Assembly (NCBI RefSeq): GCF_037975245.1
Contig: NC_092564.1
Location: 114,601 to 178,600, forward strand
Source of the DNA: Apostichopus japonicus
Taxonomy: Eukaryota; Echinodermata; Holothuroidea; Aspidochirotida; Stichopodidae
Reading direction: 5' to 3'
DNA: 64,000 nt
Positions 31,945-45,097 of the stretch are shown piece by piece; positions within the stretch are counted from its first letter, which is position 1; every line of letters begins with the position of its first letter. Position numbers and translations under genes: made by a program. The notes beneath the pieces are model-generated. The model was not told where the DNA came from. It did not search any database and was given only the letters and a program-made list of their open reading frames with translations.

Positions 31945-33284
31945 CTTTTGCCTACTTAGCCTACCATGTGCAGTTTATTTAATGGATGGTACATGTGATT
32001 TTTTGGTAGATTCATTTATTTCCTGTGAATTCAGATTGTGGAAATGTTACCTTTACCCTTATTGTTCATAATTTGTCTTTGAGAATACATAAGTGCCTAA
32101 TTGTAAATCCCTGTCAACCTTGATTCATGGTGTTCAACTATTAGTGTAAGTACACACAGCTGTGTATGTGGTATATAGAATATGTATATGTTGACAGAAG
32201 TAGTCAGTATATCCATTGCTTTCCATCATGTAGTATAATAGTTTCATTAACCATAGGCAACTTGCAGTTTACCCATTCATATTTATTAATTTCTCGGTGA
32301 CTTCTTTCCACTTGGTGCATACATTTAAAATATATTCATATTTTTTTTTTTTAATTTTTAATTGGCTATTAGCCTTGATGAAGTTGAAAAATATTTGTAT
32401 TCATTCATTCATAATGTAGCTTGTATTCAAATATAGTAATCCAAACATTGGTTACATTTTCTTTTGCTGTTTGTAATATGTGTAACCATGTGGATGGTGG
32501 ATTGTATGCTTTGTTCTGTAGTTTAAAACAAATCTAGTAGAGTTGGGTTTATTCATATGCCTTGTTATATTTCATTCAACCTTAGTTTCACCTATTTCCG
32601 AGAAGTTAAGCTTTGATCTGCAATCTTGTCATACATGTGTGGGCTATTGTACCAAGTTTATTATTTTACTGTTCCTTTCTTAATCGATCACTGATTGACT
32701 TGTTTAGTTTTCTGTGTTTATATCTGTTCACTTAAAGTAGGGTACGATTCCCAAGTTGCAATGTAATGACAATTTTCTACTTTTTTTTATAAACAAATGT
32801 CTTTCATTGTACCTCAAGGGTCTTAGATGGAAAATCATGAAATTCTATGAAAGGCTGCATTTCCCTTGACATGCATTCTCTGTGGCTATCTGGAATGTAT
32901 TGACTGAAATTGGTGTATGATCTTGGTTTACACGGTATGCAAGGTACTGTATCAGCACCCCTAGACTGTAAGAAGTTGCTGTGTAGGGATTGCAACCAAC
33001 TTTGTTTTCATAATTTGTATTATTGGTATATAGTTTTTGTGGTTATTTGATACCAGCAGTATGTGTATAATAGGCCCAATTGTGAGATTACTAAACCCAG
33101 AATGCTGCCTTCAACCAATCAAAGCGTACACTTTCTCTATCGTTTCTTGAAGTTGACTTAACCCTTCCATGGTCTGCTTACTGTTCTAGGCCTCCTGGTG
33201 ATCACATTAATCTTGCAGTTCAAGAAGTTACTTACACATCTTAGTTCTTGCATACTTTCACAAAATTTGTATATATTTCAATTA
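31281..33284. other. AT-rich flank between the gene and the satellite region
   Basis: No gene, exon or recognisable element can be supported on either strand, apart from the TA microsatellite and short poly-T runs. Confidence 0.5.
31861..31941. repeat. (TA)n microsatellite
   Basis: About 80 bases of nearly pure TA, preceded by degenerate tata/aaat at 31824-31860. Confidence 0.97.
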
Positions 33285-33783
33285 GTGTTTGCACGGGTTA
33301 TCCGAGTACCCGGGTACCCGCCCGACGTGATACTACCCGGTTCCTAATTTATTACCCGAATCCTAAGCAAAGTGTGATTTAAATTTAAAAAAAAAAAAAA
33401 AATGGCAAACCGACGGTTAGGCAGATTTCCCATTGACTTAGAGTGGTGTTAGGCTACTATGTGGTAGAAGATAACAGCAATAACGAAGGGACCCGTTCGA
33501 CGCGATACTACCCGGTTCCTAATTTATTACCCGAATCATAGGCCTACGCAAAGTGTGATTGTTTAAAAAAAAAATTGCAAACCGATGGTTAGGCTGATTT
33601 TCCATTGACTTAGTGTGTTGTTAGGCTACCATGTGTTCGAAGATAACAGCAATAACGAAAGCTTTCCATAGATATCTTATAACTGCGTCACAATTTCAGC
33701 TAATAAACAGATGGCAAGGCTAGACTGCCCCCATTGACTTAGTGTGGTGTTAGGCAACCATGTGGTCGAACGTAACAGCAATT
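33285..33783 (+). mobile_element. hAT-like terminus with internal tandem copies, cut by the gap
   Basis: The start tagtgtttgcacgggttatc followed by cgggtacccgcccgac resembles hAT-type ends. After it, a roughly 175-base segment is tandemly repeated: gatactacccggttcctaat starts at about 33328 and 33504, and ccattgacttag at about 33430, 33602 and 33729. The third copy is incomplete and runs into the assembly gap, so the other end and any target duplication cannot be seen. Confidence 0.4.
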
Positions 33784-33883
33784 NNNNNNNNNNNNNNNNN
33801 NNNNNNNNNNNNNNNNNNNNNNNNNNNNNNNNNNNNNNNNNNNNNNNNNNNNNNNNNNNNNNNNNNNNNNNNNNNNNNNNNNN
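33784..33883. other. Assembly gap of exactly 100 N
   Basis: A run of 100 N, the usual placeholder for a gap of unknown size. Satellite begins on the base after it and is absent before it, so the left edge of the satellite array is unresolved. Confidence 0.99.
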
Positions 33884-36800
33884 TAAGTAGATGCCTTTAT
33901 TGCTATAAGAAGCCAACAATATTTTTTACAGTGCTTAATATACTGGATAATAAATATTAACTTGTTGATACTGTACTCTGGTCATGTGGTATGAGTGCCA
34001 GGATACCTTGTGGGGTACAGACAGTTAAATTACAATTTGTTGTACTGTTGTCTGGTCATGTGGTATGAGTGCCAGGATACCTTGTGGGGTACAGACAGTA
34101 AAATTACAATTTGTTGTACTGTACTCTGGTCATGTGGTATGAGTGCCAGGATACTTTGTGGGGTACAGACAGTTAAATTACAATTTGTCTCTCAAGAACT
34201 TAATAAGAACAAAATCCATCTACCTAGCAAACAATGAAAATTCTTCAATATAAATTCATCTCATTGACAGCGATAATCTATACAGAATAAAACTTATCAT
34301 TCGCATTGTAGGACTTAAGATTATATGAGTACAAGTGTAGCTTGTGGGGTACAGAACTTAAATGTGATATAAATATACCTTAATGCATCTAAGTGGAAGC
34401 CTTAAGTAGATGCCTTCATTGCTATGAGTAGCCTACAATTACTTTGATAGTGCTTTATATACAGGATAATGAAAATTCACCTATTGATGCTGTATTCTGG
34501 TCATGTGGTATGAGTGCCAGGATACCTTGTGGGGTACAGACAGTTAAATTACAATTTGTTGTACTGTACTCTGGTCATGTGGTATGAGTGCCAGGATACC
34601 TTGTGGGGTACAGACAGTAAAATTACAATTTGTTGTACTGTACTCTGGTCATGTGGTATGAGTGCCAGGATACCTTGTGGGGTACAGACAGTTAAATTAC
34701 AATTTGTCTCTCAAGAACTTAATAAGAACAAAATCCATCTACCTAGCAAACAATGAAAATTCTTCAATATAAATTCATCTCATTGACAGCGATAATCTAT
34801 ACAGAATAAAACTTATCATTCGCATTGTAGGACTTAAGATTATATGAGTACAAGTGTAGCTTGTGGGGTACAGAACTTAAATGTGATATAAATATACCTT
34901 AATGCATCTAAGTGGAAGCCTTAAGTAGATGCCTTCATTGCTATGAGTAGCCTACAATTACTTTGATAGTGCTTTATATACAGGATAATGAAAATTCACC
35001 TATTGATGCTGTATTCTGGTCATGTGGTATGAGTGCCAGGATACCTTGTGGGGTACAGACAGTTAAATTACAATTACAATATGTCTCTCAAGAACTTGAT
35101 TAGAACTAAATCCATCTACCTAGCAAACAATGAAAATTCTTCAATATAAATTCATCTAATTGACAGCAATAATCTATACAGAATGAAACTTATCATTCGC
35201 ATTGTAGGACCTAATATTATATGAGTACCAGTGTAGCTTGTGGGGTACAGAACTTAAATGTGATATAAATATACCTTAATGCATCTAAGTGACAGCTAGA
35301 GTAGATGCCTCCATTGCTATTAGAAGCCAAACAATAACTTTGACCATGGTTTTATACTGGAATATGAAAATTCACCTATTGATGTTGTATTCTGGTCATG
35401 TTGTATGAGTGCCAGGATACCTTGTGGGGTACAGACAGTTAAATTACAATTTGTCGTACTGTACTCTGGTCATGTGATATGAGTGCCAGGATACCTTGTG
35501 GGGTACAGACAGTTAAATTACAATTTGTCTCTCAAGAACTTAATAAGAACTAAAGCCATCTACTGTATGTAGCAAACAATGAAAATTCTTCAATATAAAT
35601 TCATCTAATTGACAGCGATAATCTATACACCAAAAAATACTTATTATTCGCATTGTAGGACCTAATATTATATGAGTACCAGTGTAGCTTGTGGGGTACA
35701 GAACTTAAATGTGATATAAATATACCTTAATGCATCTAAGTGGCAGCCTAAAGTAGATGCCTTTGAACATTGCTATTAGAAGCCAACAATAACTTTGACC
35801 TTGGTTTTATACTGGAATATGAAAATTCACCTATTGATACTGTATTCTGGTAATGTGGTATGAGTACCAGGATACCTTGTGGGGTACAGACATTTAAATT
35901 AAAATTTGTCTCTCAAGAACTTAACAAGAACTAAATCCTTCTACCTAGCAAACAATGGATATTCCTTGATATGAATTCACCGATTGACTGCGGTTATCTG
36001 TACAGTAAAATTTTTATTCGCATTGTAGGACTTAAGATTATATGAGTACAAGTGTAGCTTGTGGGGTACAGAACTTTAATGTGATATAAATATACCTTAA
36101 TGCATCTAAGTGGAAGCCTTAAGTAGATGCCTTTATTGCTATAAGAAGCCAACAATATTTTTTACAGTGCTTAATATACTGGATAATAAATATTAACTTG
36201 TTGATACTGTACTCTGGTCATGTGGTATGAGTGCCAGGATACCTTGTGGGGTACAGACAGTTAAATTACAATTTGTTGTACTGTTGTCTGGTCATGTGGT
36301 ATGAGTGCCAGGATACCTTGTGGGGTACAGACAGTTAAATTACAATTTGTTGTACTGTACTCTGGTCATGTGGTATGAGTGCCAGGATACCTTGTGGGGT
36401 ACAGACAGTAAAATTACAATTTGTTGTACTGTACTCTGGTCATGTGGTATGAGTGCCAGGATACTTTGTGGGGTACAGACAGTTAAATTACAATTTGTCT
36501 CTCAAGAACTTAATAAGAACAAAATCCATCTACCTAGCAAACAATGAAAATTCTTCAATATAAATTCATCTCATTGACAGCGATAATCTATACAGAATAA
36601 AACTTATCATTCGCATTGTAGAACTTAAGGTTATATGAGTACAAGTGTAGCTTGTGGGGTACAGAACTTAAATGTGATATAAATATACCTTAATGCATCT
36701 AAGTGGAAGCCTTAAGTAGATGCCTTCATTGCTATGAGAAGCCTACAATTACTTTGATAGTGCTTTATATACAGGATAATGAAAATTCACCTATTGATGC

Positions 36801-39800
36801 TGTATTCTGGTCATGTGGTATGAGTGCCAGGATACCTTGTGGGGTACAGACAGTTAAATTACAATTTGTTGTACTGTACTCTGGTCATGTGGTATGAGTG
36901 CCAGGATACCTTGTGGGGTACAGACAGTAAAATTACAATTTGTTGTACTGTACTCTGGTCATGTGGTATGAGTGCCAGGATACCTTGTGGGGTACAGACA
37001 GTTAAATTACAATTTGTCTCTCAAGAACTTAATAAGAACAAAATCCATCTACCTAGCAAACAATGAAAATTCTTCAATATAAATTCATCTCATTGACAGC
37101 GATAATCTATACAGAATAAAACTTATCATTCGCATTGTAGGACTTAACATTATATGAGTACAAGTGTAGCTTGTGGGGTACAGAACTTAAATGTGATATA
37201 AATATACCTTAATGCATCTAAGTGGAAGCCTTAAGTAGATGCCTTCATTGCTATGAGTAGCCTACAATTACTTTGATAGTGCTTTATATACAGGATAATG
37301 AAAATTCACCTATTGATGCTGTATTCTGGTCATGTGGTATGAGTGCCAGGATACCTTGTGGGGTACAGACAGTTAAATTACAATTACAATATGTCTCTCA
37401 AGAACTTGATTAGAACTAAATCCATCTACCTAGCAAACAATGAAAATTCTTCAATATAAATTCATCTAATTGACAGCAATAATCTATACAGAATGAAACT
37501 TATCATTCGCATTGTAGGACCTAATATTATATGAGTACCAGTGTAGCTTGTGGGGTACAGAACTTAAATGTGATATAAATATACCTTAATGCATCTAAGT
37601 GACAGCTAGAGTAGATGCCTCCATTGCTATTAGAAGCCAAACAATAACTTTGACCATGGTTTTATACTGGAATATGAAAATTCACCTATTGATGTTGTAT
37701 TCTGGTCATGTTGTATGAGTGCCAGGATACCTTGTGGGGTACAGACAGTTAAATTACAATTTGTCGTACTGTACTCTGGTCATGTGATATGAGTGCCAGG
37801 ATACCTTGTGGGGTACAGACAGTTAAATTACAATTTGTCTCTCAAGAACTTAATAAGAACTAAAGCCATCTACTGTATGTAGCAAACAATGAAAATTCTT
37901 CAATATAAATTCATCTAATTGACAGCGATAATCTATACACCAAAAAATACTTATTATTCGCATTGTAGGACCTAATATTATTTGAGTACCAGTGTAGCTT
38001 GTGGGGTACAGAACTTAAATGTGATATAAATATACCTTAATGCATCTAAGTGGCAGCCTAAAGTAGATGCCTTCATTGCTATTAGAAGCCAACAATAACT
38101 TTGACCTTGGTTTTATACTGGAATATGAAAATTCACCTATTGATACTGTGTTCTGGTAATGTGGTATGAGTACCAGGATACCTTGTGGGGTACAGACATT
38201 TAAATTAAAATTTGTCTCTCAAGAACTTAACAAGAACTAAATCCTTCTACCTAGCAAACAATGGATATTCCTTGATATGAATTCATTGATTGACCGTGGT
38301 ATTCTGTACAGTAAAATTTTTATTCGCATTGTAGGACTTAAGATTATATGAGTACAAGTGTAGCTTGTGGGGTACAGAACTTAAATGTGATATAAATATA
38401 CCTTAATGCATCTAAGTGGAAGCCTTAAGTAGATGCCTTTATTGCTATAAGAAGCCAACAATATTTTTTACAGTGCTTAATATACTGGATAATAAATATT
38501 AACTTGTTGATACTATACTCTGGTCATGTGGTATGAGTGCCAGGATACCTTGTGGGGTACAGACAGTTAAATTACAATTTGTTGTACTGTTGTCTGGTCA
38601 TGTGGTATGAGTGCCAGGATACCTTGTGGGGTACAGACAGTTAAATTACAATTTGTTGTACTGTACTCTGGTCATGTGGTATGAGTGCCAGGATACTTTG
38701 TGGGGTACAGACAGTTAAATTACAATTTGTCTCTCAAGAACTTAATAAGAACAAAATCCATCTACCTAGCAAACAATGAAAATTCTTCAATATAAATTCA
38801 TCTCATTGACAGCGATAATCTATACAGAATAAAACTTATCATTCGCATTGTAGAACTTAAGGTTATATGAGTACAAGTGTAGCTTGTGGGGTACAGAACT
38901 TAAATGTGATATAAATATACCTTAATGCATCTAAGTGGAAGCCTTAAGTAGATGCCTTCATTGCTATGAGAAGCCTACAATTACTTTGATAGTGCTTTAT
39001 ATACAGGATAATGAAAATTCACCTATTGATGCTGTATTCTGGTCATGTGGTATGAGTGCCAGGATACCTTGTGGGGTACAGACAGTTAAATTACAATTTG
39101 TTGTACTGTACTCTGGTCATGTGGTATGAGTGCCAGGATACCTTGTGGGGTACAGACAGTAAAATTACAATTTGTTGTACTGTACTCTGGTCATGTGGTA
39201 TGAGTGCCAGGATACCTTGTGGGGTACAGACAGTTAAATTACAATTTGTCTCTCAAGAACTTAATAAGAACAAAATCCATCTACCTAGCAAACAATGAAA
39301 ATTCTTCAATATAAATTCATCTCATTGACAGCGATAATCTATACAGAATAAAACTTATCATTCGCATTGTAGGACTTAACATTATATGAGTACAAGTGTA
39401 GCTTGTGGGGTACAGAACTTAAATGTGATATAAATATACCTTAATGCATCTAAGTGGAAGCCTTAAGTAGATGCCTTCATTGCTATGAGTAGCCTACAAT
39501 TACTTTGATAGTGCTTTATATACAGGATAATGAAAATTCACCTATTGATGCTGTATTCTGGTCATGTGGTATGAGTGCCAGGATACCTTGTGGGGTACAG
39601 ACAGTTAAATTACAATTACAATATGTCTCTCAAGAACTTGATTAGAACTAAATCCATCTACCTAGCAAACAATGAAAATTCTTCAATATAAATTCATCTA
39701 ATTGACAGCAATAATCTATACAGAATGAAACTTATCATTCGCATTGTAGGACCTAATATTATATGAGTACCAGTGTAGCTTGTGGGGTACAGAACTTAAA

Positions 39801-40620
39801 TGTGATATAAATATACCTTAATGCATCTAAGTGACAGCTAGAGTAGATGCCTCCATTGCTATTAGAAGCCAAACAATAACTTTGACCATGGTTTTATACT
39901 GGAATATGAAAATTCACCTATTGATGTTGTATTCTGGTCATGTTGTATGAGTGCCAGGATACCTTGTGGGGTACAGACAGTTAAATTACAATTTGTCGTA
40001 CTGTACTCTGGTCATGTGATATGAGTGCCAGGATACCTTGTGGGGTACAGACAGTTAAATTACAATTTGTCTCTCAAGAACTTAATAAGAACTAAAGCCA
40101 TCTACTGTATGTAGCAAACAATGAAAATTCTTCAATATAAATTCATCTAATTGACAGCGATAATCTATACACCAAAAAATACTTATTATTCGCATTGTAG
40201 GACCTAATATTATATGAGTACCAGTGTAGCTTGTGGGGTACAGAACTTAAATGTGATATAAATATACCTTAATGCATCTAAGTGGCAGCCTAAAGTAGAT
40301 GCCTTCATTGCTATTAGAAGCCAACAATAACTTTGACCTTGGTTTTATACTGGAATATGAAAATTCACCTATTGATACTGTGTTCTGGTAATGTTGTATG
40401 AGTACCAGGATACCTTGTGGGGTACAGACATTTAAATTAAAATTTGTCTCTCAAGAACTTAACAAGAACTAAATCCTTCTACCTAGCAAACAATGGATAT
40501 TCCTTGATATGAATTCATTGATTGACCGTGGTATTCTGTACAGTAAAATTTTTATTCGCATTGTAGGACTTAAGATTATATGAGTACAAGTGTAGCTTGT
40601 GGGGTACAGAACTTAAATGT
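33884..40620 (+). repeat. Five-monomer higher-order repeat, three copies
   Basis: Landmarks repeat at 33884, 36120 and 38426 (periods 2236 and 2306), and the gtctctcaagaact box repeats at 34187, 36497 and 38729 (2310 and 2232). One unit holds monomers of 520, 376, 444, 381 and 589 bases. The differences in period come from gain or loss of one 70-base subrepeat. Copies are nearly identical, with a handful of SNPs. Confidence 0.92.
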
Positions 40621-43600
40621 CATATAAACATACCTTAATGCATCTAAATGGCAGCCTAAAGTAGATGCCTTCATTGCTATGAGTAGCCAACAATATTTTT
40701 TACAGTGCTTTATATGCTGGATAATAAATATTAACTTGTTGATACTGTACTCTGGTCATGTGGTATGAGTGCCAGGATACCTTGTGGGGTACAGACAGTT
40801 AAATTACAATTTGTCGTACTGTACTCTGGTCATGTGGTATGAGTGCCAGGATACCTTGTGGGGTACAGACAGTTCAATTACAATTTGTCTTTCAAGAACC
40901 TAAAAAGAACTAAATCCATCTACCTAGCAAACAATGAAAATTCTTCAATATAAATTCATCTCATTGACAGCGATAGTCCATACAGAAAAATACTTATCAT
41001 TCGCATTGTAGGACCTAATATTATATGAGTACCAGTGTAGCTTGTGGGGTACAAAACTTAAACGTGATAAAAATACACCTTAATGCATCTAAGTGGCAGC
41101 TAGAGAAGATGCCTCCATTGCTATTAGAAGCAAAACAATAACTTTGACCCTGGTTTTATACTGGAATATGAAAATTCACCTATTGATGCTGTATTCTGGT
41201 CATGTTGTATGAGTGCCAGGACACCTTGTGGGGTACAGACAATTTTATTAAATTAAAATTTGTCTCTCAAGAACTTAACAAGAGCTAAATGCTTCTACCT
41301 AGCCAAAAATATACCTTAATACATCTATACAGGCAGCCTTGAGTAGATGCCTTCAGTACTATGAGTAGCCAACAATAACTTTGACAGTGCTTTATATACC
41401 GATAATAAATATTAACTTGTTGATACTGTACTCTGGTCATGTGGTATGAGTGCCAGGATACCTTGTGGGGTACAGACAGTTAAATTACAATTTGTCTCTC
41501 AAGAACTTAATAAGAACTAAATCCTTCTACCTAACAAACAATGGAAATCCTTCAATATGAATTCAAAGAATTTACCATGGATATCTGTATAGTAAATTGA
41601 TAATTTGCATCATAGGACTTAAGATTATATGAGTACCAGTGTAGCTTGTGGGGTACAGAACTTTGATGTGATATAAATATACCTTAATGCATCTAAGTGG
41701 CAGCCTAAAGTAGATGCCTTCATTGCTATTAGAAGCCAACAATAACTTTGACCTTGGTTTTATACTGGAATATGAAAATTCACCTATTGATACTGTATTC
41801 TGGTAATGTGGTATGAGTACCAGGATACCTTGTGGGGTACAGACATTTAAATTAAAATTTGTCTCTCAAGAACTTAACAAGAACTAAATCCTTCTACCTA
41901 GCAAACAATGGATATTCCTTGATATGAATTCACCGATTGACCGCGCTTATCTGTACAGTAAAATTTTTATTCGCATTGTAGGACTTAAGCTTATATGAGT
42001 ACAAGTGTAGCTTGTGGGGTACAGAACTTTAATGTGATATAAATATACCTTAATGCATCTAAGTGGAAGCCTTGAGTAGATGCCTTCATTGCTATGAGTA
42101 GCCTACAATAACTTTGACAGTGCTTTATATACAGGATAATGAAAATTCACCTATTGATGCTGTATTCTGGTCATGTGGTATGAGTGCCAGGATACCTTGT
42201 GGGGTACAGACAGTTAAATTACAATTACAATATGTCTCTCAAGAACTTGATTAGAACTAAATCCATCTACCTAGCAAACAATGAAAACTCTTCAATATAA
42301 ATTCATCTAATTGACAGCGATAATCTATACAGAATAAAACTTATCATTCGCATTGTAGGACCTAATATTATATGAGTACCAGTGTAGCTTGTGGGGTACA
42401 GAACTTAAATGTGATATAAATATACCTTAATGCATCTAAGTGACAGCTAGAGTAGATGCCTCCATTGCTATTAGAAGCCAAACAATAACTTTGACCCTTG
42501 TTTTATACTGGAATATGAAAATTCACCTATTGATGTTTTATTCTGGTCATGTTGTATGAGTGCCAGGATACCTTGTGGGGTACAGACAGTTAAATTACAA
42601 TTTGTCGTACTGTACTCTGGTCATGTGGTATGAGTGCCAGGATACCTTGTGGGGTACAGACAGTTAAATTACAATTACAATATGTCTCTCAAGAACTTGA
42701 TTAGAACTAAATCCATCTACCTAGCAAACAATGAAAATTCTTCAATATAAATTCATCTAATTGACAGCAATAATCTATACAGAATGAAACTTATCATTCG
42801 CATTGTAGGACCTAATATTATATGAGTACCAGTGTAGCTTGTGGGGTACAGAACTTAAATGTGATATAAATATACCTTAATGCATCTAAGTGACAGCTAG
42901 AGTAGATGCCTCCATTGCTATTAGAAGCCAAACAATAACTTTGACCATGGTTTTATACTGGAATATGAAAATTCACCTATTGATGTTGTATTCTGGTCAT
43001 GTTGTATGAGTGCCAGGATACCTTGTGGGGTACAGACAGTTAAATTACAATTTTTCGTACTGTACTGTGGTCATGTGATATGAGTGCCAGGATACCTTGT
43101 GGGGTACAGACAGTTAAATTACAATTTGTCTCTCAAGAACTTAATAAGAACTAAAGCCATCTACTGTATGTAGCAAACAACGAAAATTCTTCAATATAAA
43201 TTCATCTAATTCACAGCGATAATCTATACACCAAAAAATACTTATTATTCGCATTGTAGGACCTAATATTATATGAGTACCAGTGTAGCTTGTGGGGTAC
43301 AGAACTTAAATGTGATATAAATATACCTTAATGCATCTAAGTGGCAGCCTAAAGTAGATGCCTTCATTGCTATTAGAAGCCAACAATAACTTTGACCTTG
43401 GTTTTATACTGGAATATGAAAATTCACCTATTGATACTGTGTTCTGGTAATGTTGTATGAGTACCAGGATACCTTGTGGGGTACAGACATTTAAATTAAA
43501 ATTTGTCTCTCAAGAACTTAACAAGAACTAAATCCTTCTACCTAGTAAACAATGGATATTCCTTGATATGAATTCATTGATTGACCGTGGTATTCTGTAC

Positions 43601-45097
43601 AGTAAAATTTTTATTCGCATTGTAGGACTTAAGATTATATGAGTACAAGTGTAGCTTGTGGGGTACAGAACTTAAATGTCCTATAAACATACCTTAATGC
43701 ATCTAAATGGCAGCCTAAAGTAGATGCCTTCATTGCTATGAGTAGCCAACAATATTTTTTACAGTGCTTTATATGCTGGATAATAAATATTAACTTGTTG
43801 ATACTGTACTCTGGTCATGTTGTATGAGTGCCAGGATACCTTGTGGGGTACAGACAGTTAAATTACAATTTGTCGTACTGTACTCTGGTCATGTGGTATG
43901 AGTGCCAGGATACCTTGTGGGGTACAGACAGTTAAATTACAATTTGTCTCTCAAGAACTTAATAAGAACTAAAGCCATCTACTGTACGTAGCAAACAATG
44001 AAAATTCTTCAATATAAATTCATCTAATTGACAGCGATAATCTATACACAAAGAAAAAATTATTATTCGCATTGTAGGACCTAATATTATATGAGTACCA
44101 GTGTAGCTTGTGGGGTACAGAACTTAAATGTGATATAAATACACCTTAATGCATCTAAGTGGCAGCCTAAAGTAGATGCCTTTGAACATTGCTATTAGAA
44201 GCCAACAATAACTTTGACCTTGGTTTTATACTGGAATATGAAAATTCACCTATTGATACTGTATTCTGGTAATGTGGTATGAGTACCAGGATACCTTGTG
44301 GGGTACAGACATTTAAATTAAAATTTGTCTCTCAAGAACTTAACAAGAACTAAATCCTTCTACCTAGCAAACAATGGATATTCCTTGATATGAATTCACC
44401 GATTGACCGCGCTTATCTGTACAGTAAAATTTTTATTCGCATTGTAGGACTTAAGATTATATGAGTACAAGTGTAGCTTGTGGGGTACAGAACTTAAATG
44501 TGATATAAATATACCTTAATGCCTCTACTGTAAGTGGCAACTTAAAGGAGATGCCTTCATTGCTATGAGTAGCCAACAATAACTTTGACAGTGCTTTATA
44601 TACCGATAATAAATATTAACTTGTTGATACTGTACTCTGGTCATGTGGTATGAGTGCCAGGATACCTTGTGGGGTACAGACAAGTTAAATTACAATTTGT
44701 CTCTCAAGAACTTAACAAGAACTAAATCCTTCTACCTAAAAAACAATGGAAATCCTTCAATATGAATTCAAAGAGTTTACCATGGATATCTGTATAGTAA
44801 ATTGTAACTTGTTGATACTGTACTCTGGTCATGTGGTATGAGTGCCAGGATACCTTGTGGGGTACAGACAGTTAAATTACAATTTGTCCTACTGTACTCT
44901 GGTCATGTGGTATGAGTGCCAGGATACCTTGTGGGGTACAGACAGTTAAATTACAATTTGTCTTTCAAGAACCTAACAGAACTAAATCCATCTACCTAGC
45001 AAACAATGGAAATTCTTCAATATAAATTCATCTAATTGACAGCGATAATCTATACAAAAAAAATACTTATTATTCGCATTGTAGGACTTAAGAATAT

